Origin: Ampullimonas aquatilis
Lineage (GTDB): Bacteria > Pseudomonadota > Gammaproteobacteria > Burkholderiales > Burkholderiaceae_D
Direction: 5' to 3'
Length of the DNA: 64,000 nucleotides
Assembly: GCF_049675895.1 (NCBI RefSeq)
Contig: NZ_CP183834.1
Span: 372,001 to 436,000 of the forward strand
The stretch's first letter is position 1. Each line of letters starts with the position of its first letter. The notes beneath the pieces were generated by a model. The model saw only the letters and a program-made list of their open reading frames with translations. It made no database searches and was not told where the DNA came from. Shown here in pieces: positions 52,430 through 61,290 of the stretch. A program made the translations under genes and the position numbers.

Positions 52430-53251
52430 TTAGATGTGGCCACCGGTCAGTCTTTCAATACCAGCCAGATCGGCAACCGACCGTACGTGGTGAAAACCCG
52501 CAGCATGAAACAGGCCACGTACCTGGGTGGCCTGATCATAGCCATGTTCAACCCATAAGTATCCGCCAGAAAGCAAATGCTGGCGCGCCCCTTCGATAAT
52601 GGTCGCCAGTGCAGTAAGGCCATTGGCGTGGTCAGTCAGCGCATTTTTTGGTTCATAGGCGACATCACCTTGTCGCAAATGTTGGTCGTCGGCGGCAATA
52701 TAGGGGGGGTTGGACACAATCAGATCAAAAGCATGGCGAAACTTGTCGGCCAGCAAGCCTTTGTACCAGTCACTTTCTACAAAATGCACGCGCGCGCCGT
52801 GACGCAGATTGTTTTCTTTGGCCACAGCCAATGCGTGGCGGCAGTTGTCGGTGGCCACAATCTGCCAGGCGGGGCGCTCGCATGAGAGCGTAATGGCAAT
52901 TGCCCCGCTGCCAGTGCCCAAATCCAGAATATCGGCTTTATCACCGAGTAACTCCAGGGCCAGATCGACCAGTCCTTCTGTTTCAGGTCGAGGAATCAAC
53001 ACATCGGGGGTGACTTTGAATGGGCGGCCATAAAATTCGCGCTCGCCAAGCAGGTAGGCGATAGGCTCACCCTGAATCCGCCGGGTAGTGAGTACCAGAT
53101 AGTGGGCGGATTGCGTTTCTGTGAGCTCAGTCAGGCCGTGAGCCAGTAGGGCCTCCTTGCTCATACCCGTCACATAGGAGAGCAGCAGACGCGCTTCTAG
53201 CGCGGCTAGACCACTCTGGCGCAGGGCTTCCTGGACGGTGGTGCGGCTCAT
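52430..53251 (-). CDS. prmC: Release factor glutamine methyltransferase
   Basis: SAM-dependent enzyme that methylates the Gln of the GGQ motif in RF1 and RF2. 273 residues; motifs DLGTGSGAIAITL (SAM-binding) and the NPPY tetrapeptide in LIVSNPPYIAA are present, with the N-terminal release-factor-binding helical domain. It overlaps prfA by four bases (ATGA), so coupled to its substrate gene. Confidence 0.97.
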   Translation of the reverse strand: MSRTTVQEALRQSGLAALEARLLLSYVTGMSKEALLAHGLTELTETQSAHYLVLTTRRIQGEPIAYLLGEREFYGRPFKVTPDVLIPRPETEGLVDLALELLGDKADILDLGTGSGAIAITLSCERPAWQIVATDNCRHALAVAKENNLRHGARVHFVESDWYKGLLADKFRHAFDLIVSNPPYIAADDQHLRQGDVAYEPKNALTDHANGLTALATIIEGARQHLLSGGYLWVEHGYDQATQVRGLFHAAGFHHVRSVADLAGIERLTGGHI

Positions 53252-54327
53252 TCTTCACCCAGTGTGGCAAGCAGCTCGGCTTGATGTTCGGCAACCAGGG
53301 CATCGGTCAATTCGTACAGATCACCATCCATGATGTAGTCGAGCTTGTAGAGTGTCAGATTGATGCGATGATCGGTCATGCGGCCTTGTGGGAAATTGTA
53401 GGTACGAATCCGCTCCGAGCGGTCGCCCGAGCCGATCAGGTTCTTGCGCGTGGCGGCTTCCTTGGCCTGAATTTCACGGGTTTGTTTGTCTTTGATACGT
53501 GCCGCCAATACCTTCATGGCTTGCGCCTTGTTTTTGTGCTGACTGCGGTCGTCCTGGCATTCCACCACAATACCGGTGGGCAAATGGGTGATACGTACGG
53601 CCGAATCAGTTTTGTTGATATGCTGACCGCCTGCACCGGAAGCGCGAAAGGTATCAATACGAATTTCGCTCGGGTTGATGTCGATATCTTCGACTTCATC
53701 AGCTTCGGGCATCACGGCGACAGTACAGGCCGAGGTATGGATGCGTCCCTGGGTTTCCGTGGCGGGTACCCGCTGTACCCGATGGCCACCTGACTCAAAC
53801 TTGAGCTTGGAATACGCGCCCTGGCCGATGATGCGCACGATCACTTCCTTGTAGCCACCGAGTTCGGACTCGGAGGCCGAGATCAGCTCAGTTTGCCAGC
53901 GATTGCGTTCGGCAAAGCGCAAATACATGCGCAGCAGATCGCCGGCAAAAAGGGCTGATTCATCGCCGCCGGTACCGGCACGAATTTCCAGAAACAGATT
54001 GCGCTCATCATTGGGATCTTTGGGTAGCAGCAGTTTTTGCAGTTCCAGCGCCAGCGTTTCCATGCGACTTTTGGCCGCGCGGATTTCGTCTTCGGCAAAG
54101 CTTTTCATGTCGGCGTCACTGAGCAGTTCCTGCGCGGTGACGGCATCCTGTTCGACTTGCTTGTAGAGCGCGTAATGATCGACAACGGGCATCAGCTCGG
54201 CGTGCTCACGATTGAGCTTGCGATAGTTGTCCATGTCGTTGGTGACTTCTTCGCGGCTCAATAATTGGTTCAGCTCGGCCAGCCGAATGGTGAGCTGTTC
54301 GAGCTTGTGTTGGATACTGCTTTTCAT
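53248..54327 (-). CDS. prfA: Peptide chain release factor 1
   Basis: Recognises UAA and UAG and triggers release of the nascent chain. 359 residues. The codon-recognition PxT motif is PAT (in RVPATETQGR) and the catalytic GGQ is in GAGGQHINKTD near residue 230. It overlaps prmC downstream and hemA upstream by four bases each (ATGA). Confidence 0.97.
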   Translation of the reverse strand: MKSSIQHKLEQLTIRLAELNQLLSREEVTNDMDNYRKLNREHAELMPVVDHYALYKQVEQDAVTAQELLSDADMKSFAEDEIRAAKSRMETLALELQKLLLPKDPNDERNLFLEIRAGTGGDESALFAGDLLRMYLRFAERNRWQTELISASESELGGYKEVIVRIIGQGAYSKLKFESGGHRVQRVPATETQGRIHTSACTVAVMPEADEVEDIDINPSEIRIDTFRASGAGGQHINKTDSAVRITHLPTGIVVECQDDRSQHKNKAQAMKVLAARIKDKQTREIQAKEAATRKNLIGSGDRSERIRTYNFPQGRMTDHRINLTLYKLDYIMDGDLYELTDALVAEHQAELLATLGEE

Positions 54328-55625
54328 TGTGTATTGTCAGAGGAATTGGCGGTGCCAGTCTTGAAGAGGGCTGGCACTAATTTGAGAAGCTGTTCACGTT
54401 CTTCACCGGCAGCCGTATTGAGCGCGGTGGAGGGGCCATGCAAAAATTTGTTGGTCAGACTCTGGCTGAGCGCTTCGAGTACGGCCTGCGGATCATCGCC
54501 GCGTGCCAGCATGCGTTTGGCGCGCTCCAGTTCGGCCAGTCGCCAGCTTTCACCCTGGTTATGCAATTCGCGAATCACTGGCACCACGGCCCGCGCATCA
54601 AGCCAATGCATGAAGTGCTGTACGCGGGTTTCGATGATCGCTTCGGCCTGTGCCACGGCGGCTTCGCGTGCTGCGGAAGCGCTGCGTACCATATTGCCGA
54701 GGTCATCAACAGTGTAGAGAAAAATGTCGGGCAGTTTGGCGACTTCAGGCTCAATGTCGCGCGGCACGGCCAGATCCACCATGAAGATGGGTTTGCGTTT
54801 GCGCAGTTTGAGCGCGCGCTCCACGGCACCCAGGCCGATAATGGGCAAGGTGCTGGCGGTACAGGACACTACGATGTCAAATTCGTGCAGCCGATCCGGC
54901 AACTCGGACAAACTCATGGTACGGCCCATACCGAGTTTATTGATCAGTTTTTCGCCGCGTTCCAGTGTGCGGTTGGCGATGGTGAGTGATTTGGGATGCT
55001 GGGCAGAAAAGTGTGTGGCGGCCAGCTCAATCATTTCGCCTGCGCCAATGAAGAGGATTTTCTGCTCGGTCAGGCTTTCAAAAATGCGCTGTGACAATTT
55101 GACCGCGGCGGCGGCCATCGACACCGAGTGCGCGCCAATTTCGGTCTGGCTGCGTACTTCCTTGGCAACAGAAAACGTTTTTTGAAAGAGCTGATTCAGG
55201 TAGGTGCCGAGTGCGCCTGCATCATTGGCAAAGCGCACCGCTTCCTTCATCTGCCCCAGAATTTGTGGTTCACCCAGGACCATGGAGTCCAGCCCGCTGG
55301 CAACGCGAAAGGCGTGGCGTACCGCGTTGGATTGGGGCAATACATAGCTGTGGGATTGCAGGTCGTGATTGGCAATCTGGTGATAGTCGGCGAGCCAGTT
55401 GATGGTATGTTTAGCGACGGCTTCAGGGGGGACAGCCGGGCTGGCGCAGTACAGTTCGGTACGGTTGCAGGTCGACAAGATGGCGACTTCGCAGTTGTCG
55501 TGCGCGGTCCAGACGTGCTTGAAAGCGGCCAGTGCTTCGTGCATCCGGTCGACGGGGAATGCCACTTTTTCGCGCAAAGCCAGCGGCGCAGAAACGTGGT
55601 TGATGCCCAGAGTCAATAAATGCAT
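54324..55625 (-). CDS. hemA: Glutamyl-tRNA reductase
   Basis: First committed step of C5-pathway haem synthesis: reduces glutamyl-tRNA to glutamate-1-semialdehyde with NADPH. 433 residues; catalytic Cys53 in STCNRTELYC, GAGEMIELAATHF nucleotide site, and a C-terminal dimerisation helix. ATGA overlap with prfA. Confidence 0.97.
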   Translation of the reverse strand: MHLLTLGINHVSAPLALREKVAFPVDRMHEALAAFKHVWTAHDNCEVAILSTCNRTELYCASPAVPPEAVAKHTINWLADYHQIANHDLQSHSYVLPQSNAVRHAFRVASGLDSMVLGEPQILGQMKEAVRFANDAGALGTYLNQLFQKTFSVAKEVRSQTEIGAHSVSMAAAAVKLSQRIFESLTEQKILFIGAGEMIELAATHFSAQHPKSLTIANRTLERGEKLINKLGMGRTMSLSELPDRLHEFDIVVSCTASTLPIIGLGAVERALKLRKRKPIFMVDLAVPRDIEPEVAKLPDIFLYTVDDLGNMVRSASAAREAAVAQAEAIIETRVQHFMHWLDARAVVPVIRELHNQGESWRLAELERAKRMLARGDDPQAVLEALSQSLTNKFLHGPSTALNTAAGEEREQLLKLVPALFKTGTANSSDNTQ

Positions 55626-55998
55626 GGTGTGCAGCCGGAAAGTCCGTAAAAATTGCTAACCCCATATTATACGAGCAGGGCCGTCATTTCGTTGAGAAGT
55701 TTGCTGGAAGGCCGCCAACATGCGTGGGTTTGCATCATCAGCATGGGCGACTAAAGCACAGACACCACCACGTTGACTGGCTAAGCAGTGTGATAGCCAA
55801 TGGACAACGGGATGGCGGTGGCCGATGGTGGTGGCGTTTGTCAGCGCAATCTGCTTGATTAAAAAGTATGCTTCCTGAGCACAGGATGAATACTGCTTGA
55901 ATTTATACACCCTAGATGTATTTATTTTTAATCAATAAATAAGCACTTGAGCAAGTATATTTATTATTAATGACTGGGAGTATGATGGTTTTTGGCTA
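55626..55998. other. Intergenic region between hemA and the CHASE2 kinase gene
   Basis: 373 bases. It should hold the hemA promoter, though no clear box is seen. An 84-codon open frame on the minus strand (55656-55910) has no domain or ribosome-binding site that I can support and may be chance or a remnant. The last part is copy F of the dispersed repeat. Confidence 0.55.
55916..55983 (-). repeat. Dispersed AT-rich intergenic repeat, copy F (inverted)
   Basis: On the minus strand it reads ATACTCCCAGTCATTAAT, then the core AAGTGCTTATTTATTG (16 bases identical to copy E) and closes AAATACATC. It is the only copy in this orientation. Confidence 0.65.
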
Positions 55999-58536
55999 TC
56001 AGGAGGGCTTGGCCAAGGGTAGCGTCAGCGTAAAGGTGGCACCCAGGCCAGGCAAACTGCGGGCACCGATTTGGCCGTGATGTTTTTCCAGCACGGTTTT
56101 GACAAATACCAGGCCCAGTCCTGCGCCACTGGCCGGTGAGCTGGGGTTGATGGGTTCGCCATGTGGTGGAATGATGCGGCTGAAACGCTGAAACAGCTTG
56201 GGCATGTCGTCCGGTGCAATCCCGCAACCCTGATCGCTGATATCGCATTGGGCCAGTTGTTCCGCCTCTTGTTCGATGGCGCTGACTGTACAGGTAATCC
56301 TGCTGGCGGAAGGGCTGTACTTGATAGCGTTGGACAGTAAATTGACCAGCGCGCGGGTGAGCAGGAAGCGATCAGCCATGATCATGACTTCGTCTTCGGG
56401 CAGCACCAGTGCAATTTGAATCTGCCGTGCTTGCGCCAGCGCCCAAAGCTCATCGGTCGCATCTGTGAGCAAGTCAGCCAGGTTTTGTTCTTCAAATTGA
56501 TAGTTGCCTGATTCGGCGCGCGCCAGTTGCACAAAGTCATCTGCCAGATGCAGGGTTTGCCGGGCGTAGGATTCCACCCGGCTAAACAGTTCATCGTGAG
56601 TCAGGCCGTTGGCTCGGCCAGCAGCGGCTTCGCGCTGTAATTCGAGCAGCGCCAGAATGGAGGCTTGTGGACTGCGCATATCGTGTGACAAAAAACGCAG
56701 CGATTCATCACGTAGCTGCTCGGCATGACGTAGCCGGCTCAAGTCAATCAGACTCACAATCCAGGCGGTTGGCAAATTGATGCGGCTCAGTTGCGTATCG
56801 TTGGGGTTGAAAAAAGGCGCGCTCTTGATCAAAAACTCACGGCCATCGTCATTGTGACCTTCCACGCCACCCATGAGGATATCGAGCTGCTGATAATCAG
56901 TCAGTGCATGCCAGCTGAATGGCGACGGTTTGGACGAGCTGATCGTGTCGCTGGGGAGTGGTCGCGGTTGCAGGTGCTTGAGCAGGGCAGTCAGACTGTT
57001 GCCAATCAGATAGCGTTGTTGCAAGCCCTCAAAATAGTGTCGCGCTGAGGCATTGGCCAGTAATACATGACCGGCGGTGCTGCATACCAGGGTGATGTCG
57101 GGCAGATTTTCCAGGCTGTCCGCCACAAAACGGCGCAGATTGCGCACTCGATGCGTCGCGCGTCGCACGGCACTGATGCGATTGTCCAGCGCATCGGCAT
57201 TGCCCTTGTCCATGGGGGGAAGTGCTTTGCCAGGTAACGTGTCGTGCAGATTATCAGGAACCATGCGTGGCTCGGCATCGAGCTGCAGTAGTTCCTGATC
57301 AAGAAATTGAATAGCTGATTCCAGTCGGCGCCAGCTCCAGAGCGGATAGCTTGCGCCAAGTACCAGTAGTGCTGCCAAAGGCGGGATCCAGCGGCCAGCC
57401 AGTAGCAAGGCAAAACTGATGAGTAAACTGGATAGTATGAGGATGCCGCATAGCATCAGTAATTGACGTGGTGTGGCTTTCCAGCAGGCCATCAAAAATA
57501 CCAGCAGCGGCAGTAATGTAAGGAGTACGGTTTGCCAGATTTGTGAGTGGGTAATCTGATTATTGCTGATTAAACCGGCCAGTACATTGGCATGGACTTC
57601 CACGCCCGGCATGGGTGAGGCTCGGCTCGACAAGGGAGTTGGAAAGTGATCGGCCAGTCCTTCGGCAGTGGCGCCTATCAAAATCCATTTTCCCGTGATA
57701 AAGGTATCGGGCACTTCCCCTTTTAATACTGAGCTGTACGAAACCTGTTTGAATGAACCAGCCGGACCAATGAAGGGGATCAGATAATCCTTTTCTTGTT
57801 GCCAGACAGGAGGATTGGTCGTGTCAGGATCTTGCTCAAAATTGAAAATTTGATGATTCGTGTCAGTCTTGCCTTGATAGGGTGAAATGGCATAACGTTG
57901 AGTATCGATGGCCTGTGCTTTTTGTAGCAAAGCCAAAGAAAGATGTGACCAGGGCTGCTCACTCGCGCCTTCCTGTAAATAGACTTTGCGGGCGATATTG
58001 TCGTTATCCAGTGCCAGGTGAATATGGCCCAAACCCTTATCAAGCGCATGATTCACACTGCTGAGTAATGCCGTCGTGGGTGTAAGGATTTCCGCGCCGC
58101 TCGTGTTGGTTTGCGGATTAATCGACATGGCCAGAACCAGTGGTCCTGCCTCGCCGATGGCCTGAGCAAAATTCTGGTCGGCTTCGGGGTGATTCAGCTC
58201 GGGTTCCGGAAACAGCATGTCAAAGGCAATCCCGCGCGGATGAGCCTTGTTGAGCTGTTTGAGCAGATCGGCATGCAACTGGCGCGACCACGGCCAGCGA
58301 CCGATCTGATTGAGCGATTCATTGTCGATCGCCACGATCAGGATGTCTTCACTGCCGTTGCTGTTGTGACCAAGGTTTAAGAGGCTTTGCCGAAATGGCA
58401 ACAGACGATCGTAAATCAGATTATCCGCACGCCCCAGGCCATTTAAACTGCCCAGCCAAATGGCCAGCATGATTAAAAGAATCGAAAGCGCAAACCATTC
58501 ACGTAAAAAAATCGAGCGAACTGACGGACGCGTCAT
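55999..58536 (-). CDS. CHASE2-domain sensor histidine kinase
   Basis: 845 residues. An N-terminal membrane segment (FALSILLIMLAIWLGSLN) leads to a large extracytoplasmic CHASE2 domain (about 45-320) with SEDILIVAIDNESLNQIGRWPW and KWILIGATAEGLADHFPTP. Three further membrane segments follow, then a PAS-like region, then the kinase: H box RFLSHDMRSPQAS, N box NLLSNAIKYSP, G boxes DQGCGIAPDD and GLGLVFVKTV. The start is ATG 58536, four bases after the FecR gene stop; a longer frame would overlap FecR. Signals sensed by CHASE2 are unknown. The response regulator is two genes upstream. Confidence 0.9.
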   Translation of the reverse strand: MTRPSVRSIFLREWFALSILLIMLAIWLGSLNGLGRADNLIYDRLLPFRQSLLNLGHNSNGSEDILIVAIDNESLNQIGRWPWSRQLHADLLKQLNKAHPRGIAFDMLFPEPELNHPEADQNFAQAIGEAGPLVLAMSINPQTNTSGAEILTPTTALLSSVNHALDKGLGHIHLALDNDNIARKVYLQEGASEQPWSHLSLALLQKAQAIDTQRYAISPYQGKTDTNHQIFNFEQDPDTTNPPVWQQEKDYLIPFIGPAGSFKQVSYSSVLKGEVPDTFITGKWILIGATAEGLADHFPTPLSSRASPMPGVEVHANVLAGLISNNQITHSQIWQTVLLTLLPLLVFLMACWKATPRQLLMLCGILILSSLLISFALLLAGRWIPPLAALLVLGASYPLWSWRRLESAIQFLDQELLQLDAEPRMVPDNLHDTLPGKALPPMDKGNADALDNRISAVRRATHRVRNLRRFVADSLENLPDITLVCSTAGHVLLANASARHYFEGLQQRYLIGNSLTALLKHLQPRPLPSDTISSSKPSPFSWHALTDYQQLDILMGGVEGHNDDGREFLIKSAPFFNPNDTQLSRINLPTAWIVSLIDLSRLRHAEQLRDESLRFLSHDMRSPQASILALLELQREAAAGRANGLTHDELFSRVESYARQTLHLADDFVQLARAESGNYQFEEQNLADLLTDATDELWALAQARQIQIALVLPEDEVMIMADRFLLTRALVNLLSNAIKYSPSASRITCTVSAIEQEAEQLAQCDISDQGCGIAPDDMPKLFQRFSRIIPPHGEPINPSSPASGAGLGLVFVKTVLEKHHGQIGARSLPGLGATFTLTLPLAKPS

Positions 58537-58540
58537 GGCC

Positions 58541-59920
58541 TCAATGGGTCGGACTGGTGATGGTGACCTGGCGAATAGCCGAATAGGTGCCGATTTCTTC
58601 GGTGCCATCGGCGCGGCGTAAAACTGGCGCAATTCGCCAGTAGTATTGACCTGCCGACAAGGCGGGTAAGGTCAGCTCAGTTTGATCGGTATATTGATAA
58701 TATTTGACGGGGCTCGTGAAGCGGCTGTCAAACCCCAGTTGAAAGTGATAGCGTACCGCCGGATGACGCACCGGAAATTGTCCCGTCCAGCTAAATTGAC
58801 CGTCATTGCTGGCGGTGTTGTCTGCCGGGCTCACCAGATTGATACCGATATGGATCAAACGCCGTGAAAAGGCTTGCACGGCGGGCAGACCTTCCAGTCC
58901 ATTTTGATCTATGGCGGTCAGTTTTAAGTAATACTCCCCAGTAGGTAATTGAAAATCATCTTGCTTTGGTGCGTATTCATTGGGATTGTTTTTTGTACTG
59001 TCTTGAGTATATTGAAGATTTTCGTGGATCACTTGCGTAAAGGCAGCATCTTTGGCAATTTGGGCATGATAGGCGCGTACCGGTTTGTCGGCAGATGCGG
59101 TGGCTTGCCAGCCAAAGTGCAAGGCAGGTTCATCCTGGATTTGGTTGTCTGCATCAAGTTGTGGTGGCGGCAATAAGGCAACGGGTGCGCCAACTGGCTG
59201 ACCCGCCCTGGCCACCGCACCAAATTTTTCCGGGAGTGCCACTTCGCCATTGCCACTTTTATCGCTTAAACCAATTTTGCCTTGCAAGACTTCACCGGTA
59301 GACGATTTGCCATCTTCACTCACACCAACCCTAAATAGGGTGCCACGCACGCCGGCTACCGCCACAGGCGATTGCACTTCAAAGCGGCTGACGCCTTTTT
59401 GTGGACTGACCTGAGTTTCCAGTTTGCCTTTTTGCACCACAATGCGCGTGTCATTGATAGCGGTGCCTGCATATTGACGCAGTCGTTCCAACTGCACTTC
59501 GCTATTGGACGGAATGGCAATATGAGAATGGTCTGACAATTCCAGCGTTAAAAAACTATTGGCAAACGATTTGATCTGGCTGCCTTCATGTAGCTCACTA
59601 CCCATCTCAAGCGGTTTGCTGTCACTGGTTACCCGGCCAGAAATCGCAATGACTTTGGCAGTCAAAGGCGTACGTTTAAGCAGATCGGCGGGTAACTGCA
59701 AGACGGTTCCTGGCTGCAGATGCCGATCCACCTTGATGGGATTGGCTTTTAGCAGCTTGGGCCAGTCGGCCGGGTTTTCAAAATAACTACTGGCGATCTT
59801 AATATACGTGTCACCCTGCAGTGTGGTGTAGGGAATCATTGCCAGATAGGCACTGGTTTGTGCCTGAGCAGTGCTTGCTGCCATGAGTGCAAGCAAAATA
59901 AAGCGAGGTGCAATAGCCAT
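58541..59920 (-). CDS. Secreted LysM-FecR domain protein
   Basis: 459 residues. Signal peptide FILLALMAASTAQAQ, then a LysM-like segment (YTTLQGDTYIKIASSYFENP...LQPGTVLQLP, residues about 30-80), a FecR domain (about 110-215: IKSFANSFLTLELSDHSHIAIPSNSEV, SPVAVAGVRGTLFRVGV), and a C-terminal half with two fibronectin-like repeats (PVRAYHAQIAKDAAF, VRYHFQLGFDSRF). I start at ATG 59920, where the signal peptide fits best; ATG 59956 is an alternative. LysM suggests peptidoglycan binding, so it may present an envelope signal to the CHASE2 kinase encoded next. It is not a FecR anti-sigma regulator: no sigma factor is nearby. Confidence 0.85.
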   Translation of the reverse strand: MAIAPRFILLALMAASTAQAQTSAYLAMIPYTTLQGDTYIKIASSYFENPADWPKLLKANPIKVDRHLQPGTVLQLPADLLKRTPLTAKVIAISGRVTSDSKPLEMGSELHEGSQIKSFANSFLTLELSDHSHIAIPSNSEVQLERLRQYAGTAINDTRIVVQKGKLETQVSPQKGVSRFEVQSPVAVAGVRGTLFRVGVSEDGKSSTGEVLQGKIGLSDKSGNGEVALPEKFGAVARAGQPVGAPVALLPPPQLDADNQIQDEPALHFGWQATASADKPVRAYHAQIAKDAAFTQVIHENLQYTQDSTKNNPNEYAPKQDDFQLPTGEYYLKLTAIDQNGLEGLPAVQAFSRRLIHIGINLVSPADNTASNDGQFSWTGQFPVRHPAVRYHFQLGFDSRFTSPVKYYQYTDQTELTLPALSAGQYYWRIAPVLRRADGTEEIGTYSAIRQVTITSPTH

Positions 59921-60024
59921 TTGATTAACGGTGCCGATAGTAAAAGGGTGGGCCATAGAGAGCGCCTGCGAAATCCCTTTTTTCGAGGTATTGCCACCGT
60001 TGTGGCAATACTTGCAGACACCTT

Positions 60025-60726
60025 TTAATTTTCAACTGCAGGTGTGATTTTTTCCAGACGATAACCATAACTATACACGGGTGACAGTCTAAAACCATTT
60101 TCAACCCGTAACACCAGCTTGGTACGAACTCGCGAAATATGCGTATCCATGGTTCGCGAGGGAATATCAATATCGCGTCCCCAAACCGCCTCCAGGATAT
60201 GCGAGCGTGACAAGGGGCGGGCCAGATTGCGAAACAGCAGCAGGGCGAGATCAAATTCTTTTTGCGTCAATGTCACCTTCTGATCATTGAACTGAACTTC
60301 CTGCAGACGCGGATCAAACTGATAGTTGCCAAATACTTCAACATCTTTCATCACCGGTGTTGGATAAGCTCTGCGCAACAAGGCTTGCACGCGTGCGACC
60401 AGTTCACCGCGACGCAGTGGCTTGATCATGTAGTCGTCGGCACCCGCATTGAGGCCTGAAACAATATCATCTTCAGCCGTACGGCTGGTCATGAACAGTA
60501 CAGGCATGGTACGCGGCAGATGCTCGCGTACCCAGGCCAGGATTTTGTCACCTGACAGATCGGGCACTTGCAGGTCCAGAATCAGCATGTCAAACGTCTC
60601 ACGGCGCAATTGCTGTAGTAACACCTTGCCTTCTGAATAAAGATGACAGGTGTGACCGGCTCCAGTTAAAACGTGACTGACCAGTTCAAGCTGGCTAGAA
60701 TCATCGTCCAGAATGGCTATGCGCAT
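60025..60726 (-). CDS. OmpR-family response regulator
   Basis: 233 residues. Receiver domain with acidic pocket DDD (7-9) and phospho-acceptor Asp51 (LILDLQVPD); winged-helix DNA-binding domain at the C-terminus (VTLTQKEFDLALLLFRN, SRSHILEAVWG, TMDTHISRVRTKL, YSYGYRLE). It is the first gene of the module with the FecR and CHASE2 kinase genes downstream, so it is most likely the kinase's partner. The divergent gap has palindromic TTAAC-rich sequence that may be its binding site. Confidence 0.93.
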   Translation of the reverse strand: MRIAILDDDSSQLELVSHVLTGAGHTCHLYSEGKVLLQQLRRETFDMLILDLQVPDLSGDKILAWVREHLPRTMPVLFMTSRTAEDDIVSGLNAGADDYMIKPLRRGELVARVQALLRRAYPTPVMKDVEVFGNYQFDPRLQEVQFNDQKVTLTQKEFDLALLLFRNLARPLSRSHILEAVWGRDIDIPSRTMDTHISRVRTKLVLRVENGFRLSPVYSYGYRLEKITPAVEN

Positions 60727-60837
60727 ACAAACTCCATGATGGCAACCAAATTTTAATAATTTAATCTAAAAGTTGTTATTGTCAAAGTTAAACTTGCGAC
60801 ATACTCATAATGAATTGTTAAATAAGCTTTGTGTTAT

Positions 60838-60857
60838 CAGTTAACAAAATTTAACTG
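60838..60857. promoter_or_regulatory. CAGTTAA/TTAACTG palindrome
   Basis: CAGTTAA (60838-60844) and TTAACTG (60851-60857) with a six-base spacer, in the AT-rich gap between the response regulator and the small membrane protein. A second shorter palindrome AAGTT-A-AACTT lies at 60785-60795. Both fit a dimeric regulator site. Confidence 0.5.
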
Positions 60858-60943
60858 GGTAGCAACGCAAAATTATCAAAACTTAACGTGCAATTTTATT
60901 CTATCAACCTATCGATCGCTATATTCAATTGGAATTTCAATCT

Positions 60944-61198
60944 ATGAGCTGGACTGGTACTTTATTTTTAGGTATCTGGATGAGTACGCTGGCTTGTCTA
61001 GGTATTGCCAAACTTCGCAAATTAGGTGGATCGGCCTGGTTGGGAGGATTGCTGGGTGTGGTTGTGCTGCGCTTATTGATTGTTGAGAGTGGTTTATTCA
61101 AGGAGGGGGACCCCTTGGCCTGGGGCTTACAGGTAGTTGGTGCTGCGGTACTGTTTGCCACAATGGCTGCCTGGGCTGAATATAAAAAACGACGTTAG
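60944..61198 (+). CDS. Small hydrophobic membrane protein
   Basis: 84 residues with three hydrophobic segments (about 3-20, 28-45, 60-76) and a basic end EYKKRR. No family recognised. ATG 60944 is taken, since the longer frame begins with TTG. Divergent from the response regulator gene and followed by a hairpin, so it may be a target of that regulator. Confidence is moderate because it is short, but hydrophobic pattern and charge at the end are consistent with a real inner-membrane protein. Confidence 0.6.
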   Translation: MSWTGTLFLGIWMSTLACLGIAKLRKLGGSAWLGGLLGVVVLRLLIVESGLFKEGDPLAWGLQVVGAAVLFATMAAWAEYKKRR

Positions 61199-61250
61199 AA
61201 CATCATGAAATGATTGTTGCTATTGCGCAGCAAGTCTGTCAAGCCAGTAC

Positions 61251-61278
61251 TGGCTGAAGCATCGAATCGCTTCAGCCA
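61251..61278 (+). terminator. Hairpin between the small membrane protein and hslU
   Basis: TGGCTGAAGC pairs with GCTTCAGCCA (61251-61260 and 61269-61278), followed by GATTATCTTTATTT. It can serve the plus-strand gene and, less well, hslU. Confidence 0.5.
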
Positions 61279-61290
61279 GATTATCTTTAT

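Noticed and set aside
58537..58632. Longer N-terminus for the CHASE2 kinase
   Set aside because: It would overlap the FecR gene by more than 90 bases and adds no conserved residues; ATG 58536 fits better.
58541..59920. FecR anti-sigma regulator of an iron-uptake system
   Set aside because: The protein has a signal peptide, LysM and fibronectin-like parts, and no ECF sigma factor or receptor gene adjoins it.
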